Shown piece by piece: positions 41,865-50,474 of a stretch of 64,000 bases of DNA (the first letter of the stretch is position 1; the number at the start of each line of letters is the position of its first letter). The stretch spans positions 417,210 through 481,209 of the forward strand of contig NZ_ML701737.1 of NCBI RefSeq assembly GCF_008087345.1, read 5' to 3'. The position numbers were made by a program, and so were the translations under genes. Source of the DNA: Nocardioides caldifontis. Its GTDB lineage: Bacteria > Actinomycetota > Actinomycetes > Propionibacteriales > Nocardioidaceae. The notes under the pieces were generated by a model. It was not told the origin of the DNA. It searched no databases and worked only from the letters and a program-made list of their open reading frames with translations.

Positions 41865-42782
41865 ATGACGATCACTACCCACGCCGACTACCGGCTCAGC
41901 CAGCTCGACGAGCTCGAGGCCGAGTCGATCCACATCTTCCGCGAGGTCGCGGCGGAGTTCGAGAAGCCGGTCCTGATGTTCTCGGGCGGCAAGGACTCCA
42001 TCGTGATGATGCGGCTGGCGGAGAAGGCCTTCTACCCGGCCAAGATCCCGTTCCCGGTGCTCCAGGTGGACACCGGCTACGACTTCCCCGAGGTGTTGGC
42101 CACCCGGGACAACTGGGTCAACCGCCTGGGCGTCCGGCTGATCGTCGCCAGCGTCGAGCAGGCGATCAAGGACGGTGTCGTCGTCGACGACGGCAAGACC
42201 TCGCGCAACCGGCTCCAGATCGGCACCCTGCTGAACGCCCTCGAGACCGAGGGGTTCACCGCGGCGTTCGGCGGTGGCCGGCGCGACGAGGAGAAGGCGC
42301 GAGCCAAGGAGCGCGTCTACTCCCACCGCGACGAGTTCGGCCAGTGGGATCCCAAGAACCAGCGCCCCGAGCTGTGGTCGCTCTACAACGGCCGGATCCA
42401 CGAGGGCGAGCACATGCGGATCTTCCCGCTCTCGAACTGGACCGAGCTCGACATCTGGCACTACATCGGCCGGGAGGAGATCGAGATCCCCTCGATCTAC
42501 TTCAGCCACCAGCGCCGCGTCTTCCAGCGCGACGGGATGCTGCTCTCCGAGAGCGAGTTCAACCCGCTCCGCCCCGGCGAGACCGTCGAGGAGCGCACGG
42601 TGCGGTTCCGCACCGTCGGCGACCTGACGCTCACCGGCTGCGTCGAGAGCGAGGCCGCGACCATCCCCGAGATCATCGACGAGATCGCCATCGCCCGGGT
42701 GACCGAGCGCGGCGCCACCCGCGGTGACGACCGGTTCTCCGAGGCCGCCATGGAAGACCGGAAGAAGGAAGGCTACTTCTGA
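41865..42782 (+). CDS. cysD: Sulfate adenylyltransferase subunit 2
   Basis: A 305-aa subunit of ATP sulfurylase, which makes APS from sulfate and ATP. The PP-loop is LMFSGGKDSIVMMRLAEKAF (residues 37-57), followed by QVDTGYDFPEV, FGGGRRDEEKARAKERVYS and IFPLSNWTELDIWHYI, all classical CysD motifs. The length is standard. The stop shares one base with the ATG of cysN. A TACCAT box lies 34 bases upstream as a possible -10. Confidence 0.95.
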   Translation: MTITTHADYRLSQLDELEAESIHIFREVAAEFEKPVLMFSGGKDSIVMMRLAEKAFYPAKIPFPVLQVDTGYDFPEVLATRDNWVNRLGVRLIVASVEQAIKDGVVVDDGKTSRNRLQIGTLLNALETEGFTAAFGGGRRDEEKARAKERVYSHRDEFGQWDPKNQRPELWSLYNGRIHEGEHMRIFPLSNWTELDIWHYIGREEIEIPSIYFSHQRRVFQRDGMLLSESEFNPLRPGETVEERTVRFRTVGDLTLTGCVESEAATIPEIIDEIAIARVTERGATRGDDRFSEAAMEDRKKEGYF

Positions 42783-44065
42783 TGTCGAGCACCACCCCTG
42801 AGGGAAGGCCTTCCATGGACCTCCTCCGCTTCGCCACCGCCGGCTCCGTCGACGACGGCAAGTCGACCCTGATCGGGCGGCTGCTCCTCGACTCGAAGGC
42901 CATCTTCGAGGACCAGCTCGAGGCCGTCGAGGCCACCAGCCAGTCGCGGGGCTACGACTACACCGACCTCGCGCTGCTGACCGACGGGCTCCGCTCCGAG
43001 CGGGAGCAGGGCATCACGATCGACGTCGCCTACCGCTACTTCGCGACCCCGAGCCGCAAGTTCATCATCGCGGACACCCCGGGCCACGTGCAGTACACGC
43101 GCAACATGGTCACCGGCGCCTCGACCGCCGACCTCGGCCTCGTCCTGGTCGACGCCCGTCAGGGGCTCACCGAGCAGTCGCGCCGGCACGCCGTGATCCT
43201 GTCGCTGCTGCGGGTGCCGCACCTCGTGCTCGCGGTGAACAAGATGGACCTCGTCGACTACGACCAGAAGGTCTACGACTCGATCCACGAGGAGTTCACC
43301 GCCTTCGCGACCAAGCTCAACATCCCTGACCTCGAGGTCATCCCGATCTCGGCGCTCAAGGGCGACAACGTCGTGACCCGGTCCGAGCAGATGGACTGGT
43401 ACTCCGGCCCGACGCTCATGCACCACCTCGAGAACGTCCACGTGGCCTCGGACCGCGACCTCGTCGACGTCCGCTTCCCGGTGCAGTACGTCATCCGTCC
43501 GAAGTCCGACGCCTACCACGACTACCGCGGGTACGCCGGCCGCGTCGCCGGTGGCGTTCTCAAGCCGGGCGACGAGGTCATGGCGCTCCCGTCGGGGCTC
43601 ACCAGCCGCATCGCCGGGATCGACCTCTTCGACAAGGAGGTCTCCGAGGCGTTCCCCCCGATGTCGGTGACGGTCCGCCTCGAGGACGACATCGACGTCT
43701 CGCGTGGCGACATGCTGTGCCGGCCGCAGAACGCGCCGAAGCCCAGCCAGGACATCGACGCGATGATCTGCTGGATGACCAACACCCCGCTGTCCCCGCG
43801 GCAGAAGCTGGCCATCAAGCACACGACGCGGACCGGCCGGGCGTTGGTGAAGGACATCCAGTACCGCCTGGACGTCAACACCCTGCACCGCGACCAGGAC
43901 ACCAAGCAGCTCGGGCTCAACGAGATCGGCCGGGTGCAGCTGCGCACGACCGTCCCGCTGCTGTGCGACCCTTACGTCAAGAACCGCACGACGGGGTCGT
44001 TCATCCTGATTGACGAGGCGACCGGCGTCACCGTCGGCGCGGGGATGATCAACAGCAATTCCTGA
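42782..44065 (+). CDS. cysN: Sulfate adenylyltransferase subunit 1 (GTPase)
   Basis: A 427-aa EF-Tu-like GTPase that drives sulfate adenylation with CysD. The P-loop is GSVDDGKST (residues 21-29), ADTPGHVQYTRNMVTGASTADL is the switch II region and NKMDLVD binds guanine. It lacks a fused APS kinase domain, which agrees with the separate CysC. An alternative ATG at 42815 (MDLLRFATAGSV) has a strong AGGGAAGG site six bases upstream and may be the true start. Confidence 0.94.
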   Translation: MSSTTPEGRPSMDLLRFATAGSVDDGKSTLIGRLLLDSKAIFEDQLEAVEATSQSRGYDYTDLALLTDGLRSEREQGITIDVAYRYFATPSRKFIIADTPGHVQYTRNMVTGASTADLGLVLVDARQGLTEQSRRHAVILSLLRVPHLVLAVNKMDLVDYDQKVYDSIHEEFTAFATKLNIPDLEVIPISALKGDNVVTRSEQMDWYSGPTLMHHLENVHVASDRDLVDVRFPVQYVIRPKSDAYHDYRGYAGRVAGGVLKPGDEVMALPSGLTSRIAGIDLFDKEVSEAFPPMSVTVRLEDDIDVSRGDMLCRPQNAPKPSQDIDAMICWMTNTPLSPRQKLAIKHTTRTGRALVKDIQYRLDVNTLHRDQDTKQLGLNEIGRVQLRTTVPLLCDPYVKNRTTGSFILIDEATGVTVGAGMINSNS

Positions 44066-44072
44066 TCGCGGC

Positions 44073-44444
44073 ATGAGCACGCGAGAAGACCGGAGCATGC
44101 TGGAATCCGAGCAGCGCCCGTGGGGGTCCTGGCACGTCATCGACGTCAACCACGGATACAAGATCAAGCGGATCCACGTGAACCCGGGCTGCCGCCTCTC
44201 GTACCAGACGCATCAGTACCGCAGCGAGCACTGGGTCGTCATCTTCGGCGTGGCGACCTGCATCATCGACGGCCAAGTCGTCACCGCCGGCCCAGGAGAG
44301 TCGGTAGACGTCCCCCAGGGCGCCAAGCACCGGTTGTGCAACGAGGGCAAGCAGGAACTTGTCATCGTCGAGGTCCAGCACGGCGCATACACCGGTGAAG
44401 ACGACATCTGCCGGCACGACGACGACTACGGCCGACACGAGTAG
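44073..44444 (+). CDS. Cupin of the mannose-6-phosphate isomerase type II C-terminal family
   Basis: A 123-aa single-domain cupin. RPWGSWHVIDVNHGYKIKRIHVNPG, SYQTHQYRSEHWVVIFG and PGESVDVPQGAKHRLCNEGKQELVIVEVQHG match the C-terminal isomerase domain of bifunctional ManC/AlgA proteins, with the zinc-binding Gln/His/His residues kept (QTHQYRSEHW, KHR). It may isomerise mannose-6-phosphate or a related sugar toward GDP-mannose, but stand-alone copies are poorly characterised. It starts seven bases after cysN and is likely co-transcribed with it. Confidence 0.8.
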   Translation: MSTREDRSMLESEQRPWGSWHVIDVNHGYKIKRIHVNPGCRLSYQTHQYRSEHWVVIFGVATCIIDGQVVTAGPGESVDVPQGAKHRLCNEGKQELVIVEVQHGAYTGEDDICRHDDDYGRHE

Positions 44445-44623
44445 GACGAGGCACCCGAGACCCCGCTCCGCGACACCGCAGCTGCCCACCCCGCCCTACC
44501 GGGCCAAGAGGGGACGACAGTCCCTTCCAGGGCCGACCACCCGTTGGGACCATTCACCATCGGTGCTGCCTCTTACACAGCGTGGGAGTTCGCTGCAGCC
44601 ACTGGGGGGATACGGGGAATCCA

Positions 44624-47356
44624 ATGCCAATGCATGCACTACCGCGCACCCTGCGCGCATCCGTGGTCGTCGCACTGACCGTGCCGACACTCGCCGTGGC
44701 GGCGGTGTCCCCCGCGCAGGCGGCCACCAACACGGTCATCAAGGTGACCCCGGCGTCGGGCCTGCAGTCGGCGACGACGCAGGGCGTCGAGGGAGACGCA
44801 CCGACCGGCTTCGGCACCGGCAGCATCCGCGCCGCCGCCACGACGGCCGGAGCCAAGTCGGAGTTCAGCTTCTCCGCCGTGCAGCTCTTCGGCCGCGACG
44901 AGGTCACGATGGACGAGATCGCGTCGATCTCCTACCGGACGAAGATGGGCACGGCCCACTCTGGTGCGAACCCGCAGGACTGGTCGCTCGTGCTCTATAC
45001 CGAGCCTTACGCCGGTGACCTATCGACGGCGACCTGGTACGGCGACCGCTACGGCGCAGAGCCCTACTTCTCGGCGAACCTCGACGACCCGGCCGACATG
45101 TGGAACACGTGGTCGACCGACGGCGCGACCAACACCCTCCGCTTCTACGAGTCGACGGCAGGCGCACCCGGCGCCACCTTCGGGGCATACGACGACCCGC
45201 ACTGGGACGCGTTCAAGGACGGCAGCTCGCTCGGCAGCACCTCCGAGCGCGGCACCCGGGAGTTCTCCGGCATCACGGTCTCCACCGGGTCCGGCTGGGC
45301 CAACGGGTTCCAAGGCCAGCTCGACGGGCTCGTCATCACCCTCACCGACGGCTCCACGGCCACCGTGAACTTCGAGCCGGACGGCGCGGCGTGCACGACG
45401 ACCTGCTACGTCGACGCCGCGAACGGCAACGACGCCAACGGTGGCGCCAGCGCCGACGACGCGAAGAAGACAATCCAGGCGGCGGTCGACGCGGTCCAAG
45501 AGGGCGGCACGGTGCACGTCGCGGCCGGCACCTACACCGCCGGGGCGAGCATCACCAAGCCCCTGACGCTCGACGGAGCGGGTAGTGGCTCCACCGTCAT
45601 CCAGGGCAGCAACTCCGGCAAAGGGCTGCGGATCGGCAATGTCAGCGACGTCGAGGTCTCCGACCTCACGGTCCGCGACTTCGAGGACGGCGTGTACGTC
45701 GGACCCGCACCCGTCTCCGGCATCAGCCTCACCGACGTCGCGAGCCTCTCGAACCAGCGGCACGGCGTCATGGTCGAGGCGTTCGACGCCGCCGGGGTCT
45801 CCCTGACGCGGGTCGACTCCTCGGAGAACGGCACACCCGGCTCCGGCGGTCGCGGACTCTGGGTGATCAACGGCGAAAAGACCGGCATCTCGGTCCTCGA
45901 CGGCACCTTCAACAGCAACGCCCTCGTCGGCATCGACATCAGCGACGGCTCGGTGACCGGGCTCCGCATCACCGGCAACGAGGTGCGCGGCAACGGCGAC
46001 GCCGGCATCAGCGTCTTCGGCGTCCAGGGCCCGGGTGAGAACCAGGTCTCGGGGAACACCCTGGACAACAACGGCCGCTACGGCATCGAGGTCAAGAACG
46101 CGACCGGCAATGGAGCGACCACCGGCGGTGGCTCCGTCGTCGTCAGCGACAACATGGTCAGCCGCACGACTGCTGCCACGGACCTCCGGGACCACGCAGG
46201 CATCAGCGTGATCCGCCGCGGTCCGCAGCCCCAGACGGCAGACCAGCCGTCGGGTGTCGTGGTGACCGGCAACGACGTCAGCGGGTTCCGCAGCAACGCG
46301 ACGGGCTCGACGGGCGAGGGATTCGGCATCGTCGTCGAGGGCACCGGCCACGTCGTCGACCACAACACCGTCGACAACAACGACGTGGGGATCCAGGTCC
46401 AGGCCGGCAACACCGCGAACGTGCAGGGCACGCCGTACTTCGACCGGGGCGACGCGCACACGAGCTCGGCTCTCGTCAACCGCAACGGGATCACCGCCAA
46501 CACCGTCGGTCTTCGCAACGTCGGTGACCAGACGACGGACGCCACCTGCAACTGGTGGGGCTCCGCGGACGGCCCGGGAGGCGAGGTCCCGGGTGCCACC
46601 ACGGACCCGTGGCTGCGCTCCGCGAACCTCGACGGCCCGTGCGGTGCGGTGCCGCCGACGATCGACGTGACGACCCAGCCGCGAGTCAACGAGGGCTCGA
46701 GCGCCTGGTTCACGATCCGCCTCTCGGAACGGCCGACCGAGCCGGTGACGGTGAGGTACTCCACGGAAGACGGCACAGCGACGACCAGCTGGTCGGCGAT
46801 CGGTGGCGCCGACTACACCGCCCGGTCCGGCAGCGTGACCTTCCGACCCAACGGCCCGCTCAGCAGGACCGTGACGGTGCCGACGCGCAACGACAGCGCC
46901 GACGAGTCCGACGAGACCTTCGAGCTCCGGCTCAGCGACGCCCAGGGTGGCGAGCTCGGCACCGCGGTGGCCGAGAAGACGATCACGGACAACGACGGCG
47001 CGCCGAGGATCACCATCGGCGACGTCTCCGTGGCCGAGGGCAACCCTTCGAACAACAGCATCACCACCGACATGAGGTTCACCGTCCGGCTCAGTGCTGT
47101 GTCCGCGAAGGACGTCTCCGCGAGCTGGTCCACGCGCAACGGCACGGCGGTCGGGGGGACCAGCGGCGGCGACTTCGTCTCGGCGAGCGGGACCGTGACG
47201 ATCCCTGCGGGTTCACGTCAGGCCACGCTGGTGGTCACGATCCGCAAGGACCGTCAGCGGGAGCGCAACGAAGAGCTCGGCGTCCAGTTGTCCAGCCTGG
47301 TCAACGCCCGGGCGGGTGACCTCTTCGCCCGGGGCACGATCCGGAACGACGACTGA
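44624..47356 (+). CDS. Secreted parallel beta-helix protein with Calx-beta repeats
   Basis: A 910-aa exported protein. The signal peptide ends VSPAQA near residue 34. Residues about 35-250 form an uncharacterised N-terminal domain. CYVDAANGNDANGGASADDAKKTIQAAVDAVQEGGTVHVAAGTY begins a right-handed beta-helix (about 270-680) with PbH1-type repeats such as GLRIGNVSDVEVSDLTVRDFEDGVYV and GISVFG, typical of polysaccharide lyases and epimerases. Two Calx-beta domains follow (WFTIRLSERPTEPVTVRYSTEDGTAT and FTVRLSAVSAKDVSASWSTRNGTA), which bind calcium. No catalytic residue can be named. The ATG at 44624 has GGGG upstream; the frame extends 14 codons more. Confidence 0.8.
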   Translation: MPMHALPRTLRASVVVALTVPTLAVAAVSPAQAATNTVIKVTPASGLQSATTQGVEGDAPTGFGTGSIRAAATTAGAKSEFSFSAVQLFGRDEVTMDEIASISYRTKMGTAHSGANPQDWSLVLYTEPYAGDLSTATWYGDRYGAEPYFSANLDDPADMWNTWSTDGATNTLRFYESTAGAPGATFGAYDDPHWDAFKDGSSLGSTSERGTREFSGITVSTGSGWANGFQGQLDGLVITLTDGSTATVNFEPDGAACTTTCYVDAANGNDANGGASADDAKKTIQAAVDAVQEGGTVHVAAGTYTAGASITKPLTLDGAGSGSTVIQGSNSGKGLRIGNVSDVEVSDLTVRDFEDGVYVGPAPVSGISLTDVASLSNQRHGVMVEAFDAAGVSLTRVDSSENGTPGSGGRGLWVINGEKTGISVLDGTFNSNALVGIDISDGSVTGLRITGNEVRGNGDAGISVFGVQGPGENQVSGNTLDNNGRYGIEVKNATGNGATTGGGSVVVSDNMVSRTTAATDLRDHAGISVIRRGPQPQTADQPSGVVVTGNDVSGFRSNATGSTGEGFGIVVEGTGHVVDHNTVDNNDVGIQVQAGNTANVQGTPYFDRGDAHTSSALVNRNGITANTVGLRNVGDQTTDATCNWWGSADGPGGEVPGATTDPWLRSANLDGPCGAVPPTIDVTTQPRVNEGSSAWFTIRLSERPTEPVTVRYSTEDGTATTSWSAIGGADYTARSGSVTFRPNGPLSRTVTVPTRNDSADESDETFELRLSDAQGGELGTAVAEKTITDNDGAPRITIGDVSVAEGNPSNNSITTDMRFTVRLSAVSAKDVSASWSTRNGTAVGGTSGGDFVSASGTVTIPAGSRQATLVVTIRKDRQRERNEELGVQLSSLVNARAGDLFARGTIRNDD

Positions 47357-47377
47357 GCTCCGAACACGCGCGGGTGG

Positions 47378-47418
47378 CGGACCCCGACGGCCCCCTGGTG
47401 GAGGCCCGTCGGGGTCCG
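47378..47418. terminator. Bidirectional terminator between convergent genes
   Basis: A 13-bp perfect stem, CGGACCCCGACGG (47378-47390) with CCGTCGGGGTCCG (47406-47418), between the beta-helix gene (ends 47356) and the VanZ gene (ends 47438). Confidence 0.75.
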
Positions 47419-47437
47419 TCGCGTCCGGGCCGAGTGG

Positions 47438-47881
47438 TCAGCCGTATCGCCTCGCGTTCGCGCCTCGCCGCTCGTTCCACGTGACCGCGGCGAGGGCCCC
47501 CAGGAACGTGCCCACCGTGTTCGTCGCGACGTCCCACGCAGAGCCGTCGCGCCCGGGGAGGAAGACCATCTGCACGGCCTCGAACGCGATGCTCGCCAGC
47601 GCCCCCACGATTGTGATCCGAGCCAGCGACCACCGCGGCAGGAGCGTTGTCAGGACGGCGCCGACGGGAAGGAACAGGACCACGTTCAGCGCCCGCTCCC
47701 ACAGGGTCTCGGAGGCGAACCAGCTCGGCGCGCCGCCGTCACGGAGGACTGCGCTGATCTTGTGGATCAGCCTGGTCGGGACGTCAGAGGTCGGCTCCAG
47801 AAGGATGACGAGCAGCCCGACGAGCACCACACCCCCGGTCACCAGCAGCCCGACGCGCGGGCGCGCCGGCGGATTCGTCAC
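47438..47881 (-). CDS. VanZ-family membrane protein
   Basis: A 147-aa membrane protein with four predicted helices. WERALNVVLFLPVGAVLTTLLP and FEAVQMVFLPGRDGSAWDVATNTVGTFLGAL are the VanZ-like signature (NxxxF(L/I)P and SxxDxxxNxxG). Members include teicoplanin-resistance VanZ, but most are of unknown function. The GTG start overlaps the ygfZ stop by four bases. The much longer frame reads inside ygfZ and is not used. Confidence 0.82.
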   Translation of the reverse strand: MTNPPARPRVGLLVTGGVVLVGLLVILLEPTSDVPTRLIHKISAVLRDGGAPSWFASETLWERALNVVLFLPVGAVLTTLLPRWSLARITIVGALASIAFEAVQMVFLPGRDGSAWDVATNTVGTFLGALAAVTWNERRGANARRYG

Positions 47882-48876
47882 CGCAGCTGCGGTCGCACGT
47901 GGAGCCCGACCTCGGGGTCGACCACGACCTCCTGCGCTGCGGGGATGCCGTCGGCGTCGAGCTGGGCGTCGACCGGCACGTTGCGCTTGAGCACCGCGAG
48001 CGCGATCGGGCCGAGCTCGTGGTGGCGGGCGGAGCTGCCGACGAAGCCGATCACCTTGCCGCCGAGCTTCACCTCGCCGTGGACCGCCGGCAGCCGGTTC
48101 TCGGTGCCGTCGAGGTGCAGCAGCGTCAGCCGCCGCGGCGGCCGGCCGAGGGTGTGCACGCGGGCGACGGTCTCCTGCCCCCGGTAGCACCCCTTGTCCA
48201 GATGCACGGCAGGGCCGATCCACCCCATCTCGTTGGGGATCGAGCGGTGGTCGGTGTCCACGCCGAAGCGGGGTTCGCCGCGGGCGATGCGGAGGGCGTC
48301 GTACGCCCAGAGGCCGCAGGCCGGACCGGCGGCCTTGGCGTACGCGGCGAGTTCGGCGCGGGGAACGAGGTCGTACTTGCCGGTGGTGGTTTCGACAGGC
48401 TCTACCGCCGCAAGACCCTTGGTTTCGATAGGCTCAACCACCCCGGGGCGCCAGGCGACGGCGAGCTCGGCGGTGAGCTCGGTGACCTCGACGCGCATCA
48501 TGAACCGCATCCTGTCGAGGAACTCGACGAGCGGCCCGACCGTGCCGGGCTCGACGTGGGCGGTGAACGACTCGCCGTCGTCGACGCCGACCAGGTGGTG
48601 CTCGACGTGGCCCTGCGGGCTCAGCAGCAGCGCCTGCACCCACCGGCCGGGCTCGAGCGCCTCGACGTGCTGGGTGCTCATCGCGTGGAGGTACGTCAGC
48701 CGGTCCGGGCCGGTCATGCGGAGGACGCCCCGGTGCGAGAGGTCCACGAAGCCGTCACCCGCCTCGAGGGTGCGCTGCTCACCGACGAACGACCCGTAGT
48801 GCGCCGCCACCGGCGCATCCACCCCGTCGGCCGCCACCGCTCCGGGCAGGTCGAGCAAGGGGCTGGGGGTGACCAT
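47878..48876 (-). CDS. ygfZ: YgfZ/GcvT-like folate-binding protein
   Basis: A 332-aa tetrahydrofolate-dependent protein that helps assemble or repair Fe-S clusters. DKGCYRGQETVARVHTLGRPPRRLTLL (about residue 228) is the KGCYxGQE signature, with its key Cys. YLHAMSTQHVEALEPG lies in the N-terminal GcvT fold. A stretch of about 25 residues at 147-171 (PGVVEPIETKGLAAVEPVETTT) is encoded by the dispersed repeat and interrupts the normal domain without breaking the frame. The ATG at 48876 follows a GTG three bases upstream; either may serve. Confidence 0.88.
   Translation of the reverse strand: MVTPSPLLDLPGAVAADGVDAPVAAHYGSFVGEQRTLEAGDGFVDLSHRGVLRMTGPDRLTYLHAMSTQHVEALEPGRWVQALLLSPQGHVEHHLVGVDDGESFTAHVEPGTVGPLVEFLDRMRFMMRVEVTELTAELAVAWRPGVVEPIETKGLAAVEPVETTTGKYDLVPRAELAAYAKAAGPACGLWAYDALRIARGEPRFGVDTDHRSIPNEMGWIGPAVHLDKGCYRGQETVARVHTLGRPPRRLTLLHLDGTENRLPAVHGEVKLGGKVIGFVGSSARHHELGPIALAVLKRNVPVDAQLDADGIPAAQEVVVDPEVGLHVRPQLR
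48385..48442. repeat. Dispersed repeat, copy 2 (inside ygfZ)
   Basis: Two adjacent units of the type GGTTTCGAyAGGCTC, joined by a short spacer and bounded by GGTGGT and AACCACC. Read on the coding strand it encodes VEPIET and VEPVETTT, in frame. Confidence 0.7.
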
Positions 48877-49041
48877 CACGCGACCAGTCTAGGCGCCGAG
48901 CCTCAGCGCCCCCCACCTCGTGGGAACTCCCCGCCCCTCCCGAGTCGACCGGAACCCCCAGGCGACGCATCACGCAAAAACGAAGAAATCGGACGTCTCG
49001 GCGCGCACAATGAGAGAGTGCGCCACTGTCACGATCCTGGG

Positions 49042-50469
49042 ATGCCGCACTCATCGAGGTCATCTGCGGGGCGTTGGGCCACTGTGCTCACCACCGCCAT
49101 GGCCGTGGTCTCTGTCTTCCTGCTCGTCGTGGCGGCGCCTTCGTCGGCCAGCCGACGTGCGGACACGGGCACGTCCAATGCTTCGTTCGAGCAGTGGTCC
49201 TCGAGCGCTCCACGTTGCTGGCACCACGAGCGACCGGCCAAGGGGCGTTCCTCGGTGCGACGGACTGCCGCCGCGCACAAGGGGAAGAGTGCGGCGTCGC
49301 TCACCGTCTCGGCCGCTCGAGCGCGCGCGATGCTCATCTCGAACCGGAAAGTCGCGTCGTGCACACTCACGGTGGACTCAGGGAGCCGTTACGTCGTCCG
49401 GGGGTGGTACCGGGGGTCCTCACCGCGGCTCGCGGCATTCGTGCGGATCGGCAACCGATGGAAGGCGCTCGGCACGAGCCGCGCCTTCCCTCGCCACACG
49501 ACATACCGCTCGATGTCCTGGACGACTCCCCGGATGCCTGCACGTGCCCGCGCCCTAGCTGTCGGGGTGGTGCTACGCCGGGGAGCGGTCGTGGTGGACG
49601 ACATCACCGTCCGGCGGGTGAAACCCTCAGCCGGTTCGACCACCGTTGCTCCTCCCCCACCTTCCTCAACCGAAGCGGGGCTCATCAGGCCCGTACGCGG
49701 CATCTACTGGACGAACTGGGGGCGGGACACCCCACTCGACAGCCTCCCGAGCGAGTACAACCTCCTCTACGCGGCCTTCGCCTACGGCGACGGGTCCGGC
49801 ACGGGCCGGGCCGTCTTCCGTCCGGACGACGGGTCAGGTGTCTCGGCCGCCGAGTTCGCCCGTCAAGTCCGGGTAGCCCAAACTCAAGGCCGACGCGTGG
49901 TGCTCTCCATCGGCGGGGCGAATCCCGTCGGCCTACGGATGGAGACTCAGGCTCACGTCGACCAGCTGGTCAGCAGCGTCTCGTCCATCGTCGACACCTA
50001 CGGCTTCGACGGCATCGACTGGGACCTCGAGCAGGCCGGCACCTTCTCCGCCGACACGCTCACTGCGGCGACGCGCGCCTTCACCGATCGCTACGGGCCG
50101 GAGTTCATCGTCACCGCAGCCCCGTCGCCCTCCTCCGCGCCCTACAAAGAGTTCGCGCGCCGGGTGGGCGACGACCTGGACCTGATCACTCCGCAGTACT
50201 ACGGCTACGTGTCGGCCGACCGCGTCGCCGATATCCGATGGCGGACCTTCGAGCTCATCGAGACTTACGGTGTGGCGCCGTACCGCATCGGGTTCGGCGC
50301 CAAGGTCGGCAACGACGCTCTGACCTCGCCCGTCGGGGTCTGGCGGGACGCGGTGATAGCGATGCAGCACCGCTACCCGGATTTCGGGGGTGCCATGGTG
50401 TGGGATGCCACCGCCGAACGTCTTGCCGGGAACCCGTTCGCCACCACCGTGTCCCCGGCGTTTCACTGA
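49042..50469 (+). CDS. Secreted GH18-like (chitinase-fold) protein
   Basis: A 475-aa exported protein. The signal peptide/anchor is WATVLTTAMAVVSVFLLVVAAPSSAS (about residues 12-37). Residues about 40-195 form a carbohydrate-binding-like beta-sandwich (NASFEQWSSSAPRCW ... VVVDDITVRRV). After a Pro/Ser linker, the GH18 domain starts IRPVRGIYWTNWGRDTP; YGFDGIDWDLEQAG holds the DxxDxDxE motif (D323-E330), with Glu330 as the acid. It should hydrolyse beta-1,4-GlcNAc-type links. No good ribosome site precedes the ATG; a GTG at 49018 in frame is an alternative. It converges with the deacetylase gene. Confidence 0.82.
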   Translation: MPHSSRSSAGRWATVLTTAMAVVSVFLLVVAAPSSASRRADTGTSNASFEQWSSSAPRCWHHERPAKGRSSVRRTAAAHKGKSAASLTVSAARARAMLISNRKVASCTLTVDSGSRYVVRGWYRGSSPRLAAFVRIGNRWKALGTSRAFPRHTTYRSMSWTTPRMPARARALAVGVVLRRGAVVVDDITVRRVKPSAGSTTVAPPPPSSTEAGLIRPVRGIYWTNWGRDTPLDSLPSEYNLLYAAFAYGDGSGTGRAVFRPDDGSGVSAAEFARQVRVAQTQGRRVVLSIGGANPVGLRMETQAHVDQLVSSVSSIVDTYGFDGIDWDLEQAGTFSADTLTAATRAFTDRYGPEFIVTAAPSPSSAPYKEFARRVGDDLDLITPQYYGYVSADRVADIRWRTFELIETYGVAPYRIGFGAKVGNDALTSPVGVWRDAVIAMQHRYPDFGGAMVWDATAERLAGNPFATTVSPAFH

Positions 50470-50474
50470 GCGCG

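Noticed and set aside
47899-49041. N-terminal extension of the GH18-like protein through ygfZ
   Set aside because: The extended part is antisense to ygfZ, low in complexity, and the signal peptide begins only at 49042.
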